The notes: generated by a model not told the origin, from the letters alone. Numbered from the stretch's first letter, positions 44,674 to 53,978 are shown. The stretch is DNA of 64,000 nucleotides from Flavobacteriales bacterium (GCA_027491075.1 JAIXWX010000002.1:159905-223904), one strand, 5' to 3'. Made by a program: numbers and translations.

Positions 44674-45355
44674 AGTATTACTCTGCGAAGACGATCCCAA
44701 TCTAGGATCGCTGTTAAAAGAATATCTCAACGCAAAAGGCTTTGACACCGACCTCGCAATTGATGGTGCTGAAGGCGGAAAACTTTTCCGCAAAAACTCT
44801 TATAACTTCGTCATCCTCGATGTGATGATGCCCATCAAGGATGGATTCACTCTTGCTTCAGAAATTCGCGTGGATGACAAACACGTTCCTATTCTCTTTC
44901 TCACCGCCAAAGGAATGAAAGAAGATACGCTGGAAGGTTTCAAATCGGGAGCAGATGATTACATGACTAAGCCATTCAGCATGGAAGAGTTGTTGGTCAG
45001 AATGAATGCCATTTTGAGAAGATCTGCAGCCCTGCCCGAGGAAGGGGAAGAGGTAAAAGACTTTACCGTAGGCAAGTATCACTTCGACTATAACAAGCAA
45101 CGTTTGATCTTCAATGAAGAAGAAATCAAATTGACAACCAAAGAAAATGAACTCCTCTATCTTCTTTGTAAAAATAAAAATGGCATCATGGAAAGAAACT
45201 TCGCCCTCAAAGCCATTTGGGGAGAAGACAACTACTTCAACGGTCGTTCAATGGACGTCTATGTAGCCAAGCTAAGAAAACACTTAAAAGAAGACACTTC
45301 AGTAGAGATTTTAAACATTCACGGAAGAGGTTTCAAACTTATCGCCGCAGAATAA
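44657..45355 (+). CDS. OmpR-family response regulator (RprY-like)
   Basis: A 232-residue DNA-binding response regulator. The receiver domain (about 5-120) has E11/D12, phospho-acceptor D55 in FVILDVMMPIKDG, T83 in FLTAKG and K105 in YMTKPFS. The winged-helix domain follows at about 135-230 (LTTKENELLYLLCKNKNGIM, MDVYVAKLRKHLKED, ILNIHGRGFKL). It is the partner of the kinase encoded just upstream, with which it overlaps by 17 bases. Targets are unknown; envelope or stress genes are usual for this type. Confidence 0.94.
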   Translation: MKRKIKVLLCEDDPNLGSLLKEYLNAKGFDTDLAIDGAEGGKLFRKNSYNFVILDVMMPIKDGFTLASEIRVDDKHVPILFLTAKGMKEDTLEGFKSGADDYMTKPFSMEELLVRMNAILRRSAALPEEGEEVKDFTVGKYHFDYNKQRLIFNEEEIKLTTKENELLYLLCKNKNGIMERNFALKAIWGEDNYFNGRSMDVYVAKLRKHLKEDTSVEILNIHGRGFKLIAAE

Positions 45356-45365
45356 AGGGCTTTCT

Positions 45366-45387
45366 TATATTTGCCTTTATAAATTTG
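45366..45387 (+). promoter_or_regulatory. two -7 boxes before the DUF3098 gene
   Basis: TATATTTG (45366-45373) and TAAATTTG (45380-45387) are both exact TAnnTTTG matches, 20 and 6 bases before the ATG at 45393. No TTG is seen at a suitable distance upstream, so which is used is open. Confidence 0.4.
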
Positions 45388-45392
45388 GTGAT

Positions 45393-45629
45393 ATGAATCG
45401 TCCTCCATTAGGTCTGGCCCTTAGTAAACGCAATTATACAATCATATTAATCGGCTTGGCGGTTGTAATTCTTGGTTACATCCTCATGAGCGGAGGCGGT
45501 ACTTCTGATCCCAACGAATTCAACGCCGAAGAGCTTTTTAGCGCTCGCCGCATCACCCTAGCGCCCATTGTAGTGCTCGCTGGTTACGGAATTATTGGTT
45601 ATGGCATCATGACCAAACCGAAAAACTAA
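45393..45629 (+). CDS. DUF3098 small membrane protein
   Basis: A 78-residue inner-membrane protein of the DUF3098 family: two hydrophobic helices (TIILIGLAVVILGYILMSGG and LAPIVVLAGYGIIGYGIM) joined by a polar loop DPNEFNAEELFSARR. In many members of this phylum it lies between ftsX and uppP. Here uppP follows by 9 bases but ftsX is absent upstream; its place is taken by the two-component pair. The function is unknown, though the conserved context suggests a link to cell-wall or division functions. Confidence 0.88.
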   Translation: MNRPPLGLALSKRNYTIILIGLAVVILGYILMSGGGTSDPNEFNAEELFSARRITLAPIVVLAGYGIIGYGIMTKPKN

Positions 45630-45638
45630 GAATAGCAC

Positions 45639-46430
45639 ATGTCTCTTTGGGATGCTATTATCATTGCGATCGTTGAAGCGCTAACGGAGTTCCTTCCCGT
45701 TTCCAGCACTGGTCACATGATTATTGCCAACCACCTTCTGGGGGTGGAGCAATCCCCGTTTACCAACGCATTTATCATCACCACCCAATTTTCGGCGATT
45801 TTAAGTGTCGTTGTGCTGTATTGGAAAAGGTTCTTTCAATCGTTCGATTTCTATTTCAAACTATTCGTTGCTTTCATCCCTGCAATGATTCTTGGACTAC
45901 TGCTAGACGATTTCATCGAAGGACTTCTTAATAACGTCACTATCGTGGCAATCATGCTCCTGCTGGGAGGATTTATTCTCATTGTGATTGACAAATTCCT
46001 AAACCCTCCAACAGAAACCGAAGTAACCTATCCCAAAGCGTTTAAAATTGGCCTGTTTCAATGCATCGCTATGATTCCAGGTGTTTCAAGAAGCGCAGCT
46101 TCTATCATTGGAGGAATGACCCAAGGCCTAACACGCAAACAAGCAGCGGAGTTTTCCTTCTTTCTCGCGGTGCCTACCATGTTTGGAGCTGCTACCTTAA
46201 AACTATACCAATTGCTTTCCAATCACCCTGAAGCAATCACAAACGACGGCATTTCCATCCTCATCATTGGAAACCTTGTTTCATTCCTGGGTGCGATTCT
46301 AGCCATAAAGGGATTTATTCACCTGCTAACGCGTCATGGGTTCAAGGTTTTTGGATATTATCGAATCGTAGTTGGCGCTTTGCTGCTGATCCTCATTTGG
46401 AACGGAGTACAATTACAATTGGTTGATTGA
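45639..46430 (+). CDS. uppP: undecaprenyl-diphosphate phosphatase
   Basis: A 263-residue integral membrane phosphatase (UppP/BacA) that recycles undecaprenyl diphosphate to the monophosphate carrier for peptidoglycan and O-antigen synthesis. Both active-site motifs are present: the Glu-rich [16 protein letters not shown] (residues 11-26, E13 and E17) and [13 protein letters not shown] near residues 148-160. Many hydrophobic segments run the full length, as in the family. The next gene, a glycosyltransferase, starts within its stop codon (TTGA overlap), so the lipid-carrier enzyme and glycan genes are probably co-expressed. Confidence 0.95.
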   Translation: MSLWDAIIIAIVEALTEFLPVSSTGHMIIANHLLGVEQSPFTNAFIITTQFSAILSVVVLYWKRFFQSFDFYFKLFVAFIPAMILGLLLDDFIEGLLNNVTIVAIMLLLGGFILIVIDKFLNPPTETEVTYPKAFKIGLFQCIAMIPGVSRSAASIIGGMTQGLTRKQAAEFSFFLAVPTMFGAATLKLYQLLSNHPEAITNDGISILIIGNLVSFLGAILAIKGFIHLLTRHGFKVFGYYRIVVGALLLILIWNGVQLQLVD

Positions 46431-47197
46431 TATTGAAAACCCCACTCACAGCGGCCATAATCACTTTCAATGAAGAAAGAAACATTGAAAGATGCCTGCA
46501 ATCGCTTCAAGGTGTTGCGGATGAAATCATTGTCGTAGACTCTTTCTCAAAAGATAAAACGGAAGAAATCTGCAAGCATTACAATGTGCGCTTCATTCCC
46601 CACGCATTCGAGGGGCACATCCCCCAAAAAAATTTCGCGCTGGATCAAGCGACCCACGACTGGGTGCTGTCGCTGGATGCGGACGAAGCGTTGACTGAAG
46701 ACCTAAAGAATTCCATTCTTGAGGTTATGAAAAATCCCGTGCTGCAAGGATATCAAATGAACCGCCTGACTAATTACTGCGGTACCTGGATCCGATATAG
46801 CGGTTGGTATCCCGACACAAAAGTCCGATTGGTAAATCGCCATCACGCCCGTTGGACGGGAATTAATCCTCACGATCGTTTGGAAATGACCGTCAAACAA
46901 CCTCTAGGTCAATTGACCGGAGATCTGCTCCACTATAGCTATTATACGCGCCAAGACCACTTAAAGCAAATAGAGTTCTTTAGCACAATTGCCAGCAAAG
47001 AACTTTTTCAAAGAGGAAAAAAAGTAAATCGTGCAATCATCTTCCTCAAAGTAATATTTCAATTCTTAAAAAACTTCGTGCTCAAACTCGGTTTTCTAGA
47101 TGGTATCGCTGGTTGGCACATCGCGCGTCTTTCAGCATACGCTACGTATCAAAAATATTCTAAACTCCATCGCCTCTACCGTGATTCAAAACCCTAA
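46427..47197 (+). CDS. family 2 glycosyltransferase (KdtX/WaaE-like)
   Basis: A 256-residue GT2 enzyme. The GT-A fold is seen in [20 protein letters not shown], the nucleotide-sugar region [14 protein letters not shown] and the metal-binding DxD-like LSLDADEAL. Members close to WaaE/KdtX add a sugar to the LPS inner core; that is the best guess here because a GT9 heptosyltransferase-like gene follows. No ATG exists at the N-terminus; translation must start at TTG (46427 or 46433), overlapping the uppP stop. The end overlaps the GT9 gene by 17 bases. Confidence 0.88.
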   Translation: MILKTPLTAAIITFNEERNIERCLQSLQGVADEIIVVDSFSKDKTEEICKHYNVRFIPHAFEGHIPQKNFALDQATHDWVLSLDADEALTEDLKNSILEVMKNPVLQGYQMNRLTNYCGTWIRYSGWYPDTKVRLVNRHHARWTGINPHDRLEMTVKQPLGQLTGDLLHYSYYTRQDHLKQIEFFSTIASKELFQRGKKVNRAIIFLKVIFQFLKNFVLKLGFLDGIAGWHIARLSAYATYQKYSKLHRLYRDSKP

Positions 47198-48167
47198 ACA
47201 CATCATCGTATCCCGCACCGACAGCATTGGTGATGTAGTGGTATCACTTCCAATATGCGGTGAGCTTAAGAAATTATTCCCAGAAGTGAAGATTACATTC
47301 TTAGGTAGAACGTATACCAAAGACCTCATTTCTATTTGTAAAAATGTGGACGCATTCGAAAATTGGGACAACTATGAAAAAATGAGTCCTATAGATCAGA
47401 TCAACGCTTTCCAAAATTTACAAGCCGATACCATCATTCATGTTTTTCCAAGAAAAGAAATTGTATGGTTAGCTAAGCGCGCAAAAGTGAAGAATCGCAT
47501 TGCTACGGGTCGTCGTTGGTATACACTCACCAAATGCAATTATCCTCTTTTTTTCTCTCGAAGAAAATCCAATTTGCACGAATCGCAACTCAACTTCAAA
47601 CTGCTTCAACCCTTTGGTGTGTCTAGCGTTCCAGATTTGAAAACCATTTCAGATTTGTATGGTGTTGACATTCCAAAAAATGCAGCACTCCCAAGTTTTG
47701 TTGAAGAAAATCTAATTCTATTACACCCATTATCTAAAGGAAGCGCTGTCAATTGGAGTCTCACAGAATTTGAAAAATTATCCTCTTGGCTCATTCAGCG
47801 TGGTTTTCAAGTAGCCATCACTGGCACTAAAGATGAAGGTGAAAAACTTCGCAATCGCGGTTTTCATTTTCATCCAGGAGTATTGGACCTCACTGGCAAG
47901 TTGTCTCTTTTTGAATTTATTGTTTTGATTTCAAAATCAAGGGCCCTTGTAGCGGCATCCACCGGACCGCTGCATATAGCTGCAGCTACCGGCATTCATG
48001 CGATAGGCTTGTATTCTCCTTTAAAACCGATTGATCCCAGCAGATGGGCGCCAGTAGGAGAACGGGCTCACTATTTCACTGCTAAAAGTCATCCTGAAAA
48101 TGGAGAGCTAGAAATTTCACACCTCGTCGTTGCGGAGTACTTGCTCTCGGTGATAAAAGCGAATTAA
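47181..48167 (+). CDS. family 9 glycosyltransferase (heptosyltransferase-like)
   Basis: A 328-residue GT9 enzyme of the LPS heptosyltransferase type. The N-terminal [19 protein letters not shown] is the signature acceptor-side loop, followed by CGELKKLFPEVKITFLGR; the C-terminal domain has LHPLSKGSAVNWS and the donor-site ALVAASTGPLHIAAATG. It probably adds a sugar to the LPS core. I chose the GTG at 47181; the longer opening from 47100 is out of register with the family and overlaps the GT2 gene by about 100 bases. The last 51 bases overlap the convergent O-antigen-ligase-type gene. Confidence 0.88.
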   Translation: MIQNPKHIIVSRTDSIGDVVVSLPICGELKKLFPEVKITFLGRTYTKDLISICKNVDAFENWDNYEKMSPIDQINAFQNLQADTIIHVFPRKEIVWLAKRAKVKNRIATGRRWYTLTKCNYPLFFSRRKSNLHESQLNFKLLQPFGVSSVPDLKTISDLYGVDIPKNAALPSFVEENLILLHPLSKGSAVNWSLTEFEKLSSWLIQRGFQVAITGTKDEGEKLRNRGFHFHPGVLDLTGKLSLFEFIVLISKSRALVAASTGPLHIAAATGIHAIGLYSPLKPIDPSRWAPVGERAHYFTAKSHPENGELEISHLVVAEYLLSVIKAN

Positions 48168-49724
48168 AAACGAGTGTAAGAAAATATAGAAAGTAACCCC
48201 TACTTGAGTTTCCAATGTGTCTTCTGAAATAAAGGACATCACGCAGATGACTATGAACGCTAAATACAAAGCATTCTTCCGTAAATGAACATCTGCCAAC
48301 AATGGATAAAAAAATAAAAAGAGAAAAAGCAATCCTCCAACTATGCCGTACGTGATGAAGAATGTCAAATATTGATTGTGAGCTCTAAGCCTGTTTTTTT
48401 CATTTAATCGTGAGCCCGTTTCTACATAGGCTTCGCTGAAAGATTTTTTCAAATCCCCCGTTCCAACACCACTCCATGGGTTGCTAGTAAAGATAAATGT
48501 TCCAACACTCCAAAACTCAAGTCTTTGAAAAACCGAATGTCCATTCGGGCTGCCTCCATTTCGGTAGTTGTCCAATTCGAAAAATACCTTATCGATCCTT
48601 CTTCTAATTCCCGAAGTACTGAAATACTTATAGGAAGGAATTCCTTTTTCTATATTTAAAACATCGTCTTGAGAAAGCTTCATCATGCCTTCTGCATCCT
48701 TTCTCTCTCCCATGGAAGTCAAATACCGAATCAAGGTCCATTTAACTTCATTTCCTTTCACATCCATTCCTTCAAAAGGAACCTCGCTCTTTTTCTCCCA
48801 TTCCTCTTTCAATTCAGGCCAACAGATATATGTCATGATATAATGACCGTTTTCTAGTTGCCTGTTTTCTACATAGTGATCGTATCTATTTCCGCGTGCA
48901 GAATAGCTTTCAAGAGTGGAAACATCCAAGGGCTCTACACTAAAATAATCTTTGTAACACTTGTTGATATATACCACGACGCCGCTGATGCTCAACACAA
49001 AAAGCAATGGAATTCCATAGCGCACCCAATTCTGCTTAGCGTGCAGAGCGTAATACAGAATGAGCACAGCGAGCCAACCGGCTATCAAAACAAACCCCGT
49101 AATGCTTTCCAGTATCCATAAAAAAACCAAGAAAAAAGCAACAACCGCTGCGGATACGAAAACAAACTTTCCATGCATCAGCCATCGGTGAACGATCAAC
49201 GCTATACCGAATACCAAAAGCATGCTGAAGCGTATATGCGAGATAAATACACTAATGTCTCGAATATTGACCACCTCTTTTTTCCAAACCCCTGCATACA
49301 CCGCCAAACACAAACAAACCGCAACCACCAACGTGAAAACAAAATACCGAAGTAGGTATTCTAGTGCCTTTTGAGAAAGCGCTGGCAGCGTGCCCAACAG
49401 CAAAGGGGTGAACAAAAGAGGAACCTTGATTCGAAGATCCCAAGACGCAAACTTGAAATCATCGGTCCAAAGAAGTCCTATCAAGGGCAACAGAAATATC
49501 AAGGACGGCATCCAAAGCGCCTTGTCTTTGAAGAATGAGCGAAATCTATCTTGGATCAGTTCGCCTGAAAAATAACCATTGATCAAACTAAGCGCCCATA
49601 CTCCTACCAACCAAAAGGTTCCGAAGGAGATAAAGAAATTGGAAAAAGAAAGCGCCGTCAAAACGATGGCTAGACCCATCCATTGAAGCACAAACAAGAT
49701 TTGGAGGCGTAGAGAGGCAGTCAT
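48117..49724 (-). CDS. O-antigen ligase family (Wzy_C) membrane protein
   Basis: A 535-residue inner-membrane protein with about ten hydrophobic segments in residues 10-250 and 458-520. Between them, at about 253-458, lies a very long external region with the family's functional residues, including RLRAHNQYLTFFITYG with a conserved His and NPWSGVGTGDLKKSF. Such proteins ligate O-antigen to lipid A-core or polymerise surface sugars; protein O-glycosylation ligases look the same. It starts 21 bases after the S41 protease gene stop and is convergent with the GT9 gene, so it belongs with the envelope-glycan genes. Confidence 0.88.
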   Translation of the reverse strand: MTASLRLQILFVLQWMGLAIVLTALSFSNFFISFGTFWLVGVWALSLINGYFSGELIQDRFRSFFKDKALWMPSLIFLLPLIGLLWTDDFKFASWDLRIKVPLLFTPLLLGTLPALSQKALEYLLRYFVFTLVVAVCLCLAVYAGVWKKEVVNIRDISVFISHIRFSMLLVFGIALIVHRWLMHGKFVFVSAAVVAFFLVFLWILESITGFVLIAGWLAVLILYYALHAKQNWVRYGIPLLFVLSISGVVVYINKCYKDYFSVEPLDVSTLESYSARGNRYDHYVENRQLENGHYIMTYICWPELKEEWEKKSEVPFEGMDVKGNEVKWTLIRYLTSMGERKDAEGMMKLSQDDVLNIEKGIPSYKYFSTSGIRRRIDKVFFELDNYRNGGSPNGHSVFQRLEFWSVGTFIFTSNPWSGVGTGDLKKSFSEAYVETGSRLNEKNRLRAHNQYLTFFITYGIVGGLLFLFLFFYPLLADVHLRKNALYLAFIVICVMSFISEDTLETQVGVTFYIFLHSFLIRFYHREQVLRNDEV

Positions 49725-49745
49725 AAAAACAAGGCAACAAACAGC

Positions 49746-51428
49746 CTATTTCTTAATCGGTGCTGGTGAGCTTAGCAGCGAGCGATAATTGGTCTTAAAT
49801 ACCTCTTTCGCTTTGAGCATGCAAGGATCCCGACGCAACGATGCCTGAACTCGGCCGTCTTGATAGTAATACCTGGAAACGATTTCATTCTCCAAATATT
49901 CTTTGATCTGGTCTTTAAATTTCAACATGTCTTGCTCTTTGTGAGGCTCGATCTTCGCAAACAACTGCTCAAACTCTTTCTCCGCACCTTGATAGTACTT
50001 TTCCTCTGTGGCCACTTTCTTCAACTGTGCATACAATTCCTCTGTGGCTGTGTTGTACTCAAACTTCTGGCCCTTGGCCCATTGCACAAAATCATTGTAT
50101 TCTGAATCGGTCAACTCAAACGTGTCTGCAGAATCAATCTTCGCATGCTCTCTTCTGAACCTGGTTGCATAGTTGAAAACCACCCAATTACTCATGAGTC
50201 CTATCACAATGTTGCCCGCCTCTTCAGGCTCTACTGGTACGTCTGGATTAATTCCACGACCATCAAAAACGGTTCTTCCCGCCCTGGTCTTGAATGGCTT
50301 GATCAAGCTGTCACTAACCACCGCCACCTGTCCTGTTTCTCCATCACGATGCGCATAATCCAAACGTTGGATACAGCGACCACTTGGAGTATAGTATTTT
50401 GCCACGGTGACCTTCATCTTAGTGTTGTAGGCCAAGTCCTTGGTTTGTTGAACCAGTCCTTTTCCGAAGGACTCTGTTCCAATCACCACGGCTCGGTCCA
50501 AATCCTGCAAACTTCCGCTCACAATTTCTGAAGCACTTGCAGACATCTCGTCCACAAATACCACCAACGGGATTTCTGTATCCAGTGGCTCAATCATCGC
50601 ATCGTACTTCTTGTTCCATTCCTCAAGTTTCCCGCGTGTGCTCACGATCTCCGTCCCTTTGGGAACAAAGTAATTGACGATCGTGACAGCTTCTCTCAAC
50701 AAGCCTCCACCATTGCCACGCAAATCCAATATGCATTGCTTCATTCCTTGCTTCTTCAATTCCAAAAAAGCCGTTCTGACTTCGCTCGCCGCGGTTTGTG
50801 TGAAACCAGTAAGCTTGATGTAGCCCGTTTCTCGGTCATCATCCATAGCGAAGTAAGGAACATCTGGAATCTTTATCTCTTCGCGCGTTACTTTGATGTT
50901 CAAGGGAGCGGCCTCTCCTTCCCGCTGAATGGCAATTTCCACCACGGAACCGGGCTGCCCCATCAACATATCAGAAATGTCTTCGTATTTCACTCCCTCT
51001 ACACTTTTTCCATTCACTTTCAAAATGACATCTCCTGCCATCAATCCCGCTTTTGCTGCAGGCGAACCCTCATACGGTTCTGAAATGATGATGGCTCCGT
51101 TTACAGTATTGATCAATGTGCCTATGCCTCCGTATTGTCCGGTTTGCATAAACATCGCGTCTTCAATTTTCGATTCTGGATAATAAACAGTATATGGATC
51201 CAATGAACGTAACATGCCGTCGATAGCCGTTTTCATCAAACTTCCAGGCTTCGTTTCGTCTACGTAATACAAATTCAATTCTTTGTAAAGCGTGGTGAAA
51301 ATTTCTAAATTCTTTGAGATTTCAAAATACTCGTCCGTAAGTACTGCCGAACTGCCCAACACGCCCACAGTCAACAAAGACGCTGTGATCACGCGAGGAC
51401 GTCTCCAAATCGATGGTCTATTGCTCAT
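49746..51428 (-). CDS. S41 family C-terminal processing protease (first of two)
   Basis: A 560-residue PDZ-containing tail-specific protease. An uncleaved or cleaved N-terminal hydrophobic segment (ITASLLTVGVLGSSAVL) sends it to the periplasm. A PDZ domain lies near 90-180 (YGGIGTLINTVNGAIIISEP). The catalytic domain contains LDLRGNGGGLLREAV, the nucleophile Ser at about 298 in DEMSASASEIVSG and the general-base Lys at about 323 in SFGKGLVQ. Such proteases trim or degrade periplasmic proteins. Its start overlaps the rnpA stop by 11 bases, and a second S41 gene lies on the other side of rnpA. Confidence 0.92.
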   Translation of the reverse strand: MSNRPSIWRRPRVITASLLTVGVLGSSAVLTDEYFEISKNLEIFTTLYKELNLYYVDETKPGSLMKTAIDGMLRSLDPYTVYYPESKIEDAMFMQTGQYGGIGTLINTVNGAIIISEPYEGSPAAKAGLMAGDVILKVNGKSVEGVKYEDISDMLMGQPGSVVEIAIQREGEAAPLNIKVTREEIKIPDVPYFAMDDDRETGYIKLTGFTQTAASEVRTAFLELKKQGMKQCILDLRGNGGGLLREAVTIVNYFVPKGTEIVSTRGKLEEWNKKYDAMIEPLDTEIPLVVFVDEMSASASEIVSGSLQDLDRAVVIGTESFGKGLVQQTKDLAYNTKMKVTVAKYYTPSGRCIQRLDYAHRDGETGQVAVVSDSLIKPFKTRAGRTVFDGRGINPDVPVEPEEAGNIVIGLMSNWVVFNYATRFRREHAKIDSADTFELTDSEYNDFVQWAKGQKFEYNTATEELYAQLKKVATEEKYYQGAEKEFEQLFAKIEPHKEQDMLKFKDQIKEYLENEIVSRYYYQDGRVQASLRRDPCMLKAKEVFKTNYRSLLSSPAPIKK

Positions 51429-51825
51429 TTGAACTTAATTCGTTTGTTTCAATTTCTTTCTTAAGTCGTTTCAACACCTCCAAAACTTTGCCGTGCAAAT
51501 AGGGGTAGTTAGGTAGTTGTCTGCCTGTAAAAATAAAAAATAGCGCCAGTTGCTTTCCAGATACTTCCAGCGGGTTATAAACGATGTGCTTTTGCTTTCT
51601 ATAGGCTTCCCGAAGCAATCGCTTTACTCGGTTTCGATCGTGCGCGCGCTTAAAAATGCGTTTACTCACGGTAAACAAGGCCTGAACAGGAACCTGTTCG
51701 GGTAATTCAACAAAATGATATACCCCAATCAACGCAGGAGTTTTAATGCTCTTTCCCTTTTGATGAACGACCTCTATGATCTTCTTGCGGGTGAGCCGCT
51801 CGGATTTACTTAGCGTTTGACGCAT
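51418..51825 (-). CDS. rnpA: ribonuclease P protein component
   Basis: A 135-residue RnpA, the protein subunit of RNase P that helps the RNA subunit cleave 5' leaders from pre-tRNAs. The defining basic helix is FKRAHDRNRVKRLLREAYRK (about residues 58-77); the N-terminal TLSKSERLTRKKIIEVVHQK and FTVSKRIFKRA also fit. Instead of the classical rpmH/yidC neighbourhood it lies between two S41 protease genes, overlapping each by 20 and 11 bases, so the three must be translated from one mRNA. Confidence 0.94.
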   Translation of the reverse strand: MRQTLSKSERLTRKKIIEVVHQKGKSIKTPALIGVYHFVELPEQVPVQALFTVSKRIFKRAHDRNRVKRLLREAYRKQKHIVYNPLEVSGKQLALFFIFTGRQLPNYPYLHGKVLEVLKRLKKEIETNELSSNEQ

Positions 51826-53479
51826 ACTTCAAGGTCTTGCCGCTCACCTGCATGGCTTGCTTAAAATCTCTATCGTTTTCTAGCAACACCTGAAACATGG
51901 TATTATCATCATACAGATTTCTTGCAAACTGGGCCTTTATTCTATTTTTCAATTCCCCACTCACGCGGCGAAGGGCTGAAGTGGAAACGCGAATTCCCTT
52001 TTTCTCCGCAGCTTTTATCAACTCGCCCACCACGGCATCGCTCACTTGGTATTTCTTGAGAAAGTCATTCCCGTCTTTGAACTTCGTAAATTCCTTTCTT
52101 CGTGTATCGCAATAGTTGAATGTGAACTCACGCAGCACTCCGGAGTAAATGAGTTCCCCCAACACTCCATTGAGCAAAGTGCTGTCCAACGGGACGAAAA
52201 CATCGGGCATGATTCCTCCTCCGCCATACACCGTACGATTGAGTCCTCCAAGCGTGGTGAACCTCAAAGAATCGGGGAAATGAGTAGTGTCGGCCACGGT
52301 AAGCTCTCCGTTCGTTAGCCTATTATGAAAATCATCCTCATATTGAATGCTATCACCATAAGGTCTTTGAATACATCTTCCACTCGGGGTGTAGTATCGC
52401 GCTACAGTAAGTCGCAACGCACTCTTGTCTGGAAGTTCTATTTCGTGTTGAACCAACCCTTTTCCGAAAGTGCGACGTCCCACGGTTACAGCACGATCCC
52501 AATCTTGCAACGCTCCCGCTACGATTTCACTGGCGGACGCACTGCTCTGATCAATCATAACCACCAACTCCATTTGGGCAAAATCTCCATTCTTAGAAGA
52601 CTTCACTACTTCCTTCCCACTATGCAACCCTTCGGTGTAAACGATCAATTGATCGTCGTTCAAAAACTCTTCAATCATTCTTGTGGCCTGATCCATCAAG
52701 CCACCACCATTGCCGCGCAGGTCAATCACTAATTTCTTACAGCCTTCTTTTTTCAAATTCTCCACCGCCTCATAAAACTCTTCGTAGGTCGTTTGCGCAA
52801 AACGCTCCACTTTCACATAACCGGCAGTATCATTCACCATGAATGCCGCAGTAACACTTTCAATGGGAATACTTCCTCTAGTGATAGTAACGGGCAAGGA
52901 TGCTTTCGTCGATGGCCGGAATATTACAATATTCACCTCACTACCCTTTTTACCCTTCAACAGCTTTTGTGCTTTGTCGGAGGTGAGTTCTTTGCCAGAA
53001 ATCTCTTGTTGTTCTACTTGCACAATACGATCGCCCGACTGAAGGCCCGCTCTTTCAGAGGGTCCGCCCGGTACCGTTTTCACTACCATCAAAGAGTCTC
53101 TGAGAATCATAAATTCTACTCCTATTCCTTCGAATTTTCCTTCCAATTGCTCTTGTGCCTGTGCAAGATTCTCGGGACTTAAATAATAACTGTGCGGATC
53201 AAGATTCTTGAGAATGCTCTCAATCGCATCATCTATGAGTTTCTTTTTGTCTACGCTGTCCACGTAGTTGTCTTCAATGAAATCAATAAGAGAAACTAAT
53301 TTGTTGGGATTTTCCTCCGTTCCTGTTTTTACTTGAAATAGATTTTTATCCCCCAAGTTGGTTCCGATAAACATTCCTACGATCAGGGTTCCTGCAAAGA
53401 ACAAGGGCTGCAGCGCCGATGGTTTGCGTTCTTTCGTGCTTTCAGTTGTTTCGTACTTCTCTAAACGTTCATTATCCAT
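51806..53479 (-). CDS. S41 family C-terminal processing protease (second of two)
   Basis: A 557-residue protease with a single N-terminal membrane anchor (LQPLFFAGTLIVGMFIG, about 23-40), a PDZ domain near 115-200 (FEGIGVEFMILRDSLMVVKT) and an S41 catalytic domain: VIDLRGNGGGLMDQA, nucleophile Ser near 315 in QSSASASEIVAGA and Lys near 340 in TFGKGLVQ. It is a distant paralogue of the protease on the other side of rnpA, not a recent duplicate. Its C-terminal region (AEKKGIRVSTSALRRVSGE) differs from the other copy. The stop overlaps the rnpA start by 20 bases. It follows the dCMP deaminase gene after 67 bases. Confidence 0.92.
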   Translation of the reverse strand: MDNERLEKYETTESTKERKPSALQPLFFAGTLIVGMFIGTNLGDKNLFQVKTGTEENPNKLVSLIDFIEDNYVDSVDKKKLIDDAIESILKNLDPHSYYLSPENLAQAQEQLEGKFEGIGVEFMILRDSLMVVKTVPGGPSERAGLQSGDRIVQVEQQEISGKELTSDKAQKLLKGKKGSEVNIVIFRPSTKASLPVTITRGSIPIESVTAAFMVNDTAGYVKVERFAQTTYEEFYEAVENLKKEGCKKLVIDLRGNGGGLMDQATRMIEEFLNDDQLIVYTEGLHSGKEVVKSSKNGDFAQMELVVMIDQSSASASEIVAGALQDWDRAVTVGRRTFGKGLVQHEIELPDKSALRLTVARYYTPSGRCIQRPYGDSIQYEDDFHNRLTNGELTVADTTHFPDSLRFTTLGGLNRTVYGGGGIMPDVFVPLDSTLLNGVLGELIYSGVLREFTFNYCDTRRKEFTKFKDGNDFLKKYQVSDAVVGELIKAAEKKGIRVSTSALRRVSGELKNRIKAQFARNLYDDNTMFQVLLENDRDFKQAMQVSGKTLKYASNAK

Positions 53480-53546
53480 GCATCATTGTACAGCCATGTA
53501 GGGCTAATAACGCTGCAAATTAAGTAAAATACTGTCTTAAACGATG

Positions 53547-53972
53547 CTAAGATGTGGTAATTTGATGTACCTCAAGACCCGCTTGCTTCAAAAAGTTCAG
53601 ACCAGTGACGTCCTTGTACTCGTCTTTGTAAATCACGCGTTTAATACCCGCTTGTAAAATCAACTTACAACACTCTTTGCAAGGGCTGAGCGTGATGTAA
53701 AGCGTGCAGCCTTGAGCGTTGTTGGTGGATCGAGCCACTTTCATGATCGCATTTGCCTCTGCATGCAATACATACCACAACGTATGGCCTTCATGGTCTT
53801 CACAGGGGTTGGGAAAGCCGCTGGGCGTGCCGTTGTAGCCATCGGATATAATCATTCCGTCTTTGACAAGCAATGCCCCAACTTTCTTTCTTGTACAATG
53901 AGAAAGCTGTGCCCATTCAATGGCCATCCGCATATAAGCGTTATCGTATCTATGCTGTTTCTCTGTGGTCAT
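53547..53972 (-). CDS. dCMP deaminase family protein
   Basis: A 141-residue zinc deaminase of the ComEB/dCMP deaminase type, which converts dCMP to dUMP for thymidylate synthesis. The zinc and catalytic residues are H70 and E72 in LHAEANAIMK, and C98 and C101 in SPCKECCKLI. The typical SDGYNGTPSGFPNPCEDH loop precedes them. The start codon is only about 9 bases after a hairpin terminator belonging to the DUF2795 gene, leaving no room for a separate promoter, so read-through from upstream seems required. Confidence 0.93.
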   Translation of the reverse strand: MTTEKQHRYDNAYMRMAIEWAQLSHCTRKKVGALLVKDGMIISDGYNGTPSGFPNPCEDHEGHTLWYVLHAEANAIMKVARSTNNAQGCTLYITLSPCKECCKLILQAGIKRVIYKDEYKDVTGLNFLKQAGLEVHQITTS

Positions 53973-53978
53973 CTTGGA

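Noticed and set aside
47100-47180. Longer start of the GT9 gene at 47100
   Set aside because: The added residues overlap the GT2 coding end and do not fit the GT9 N-terminus, which begins just before [13 protein letters not shown].
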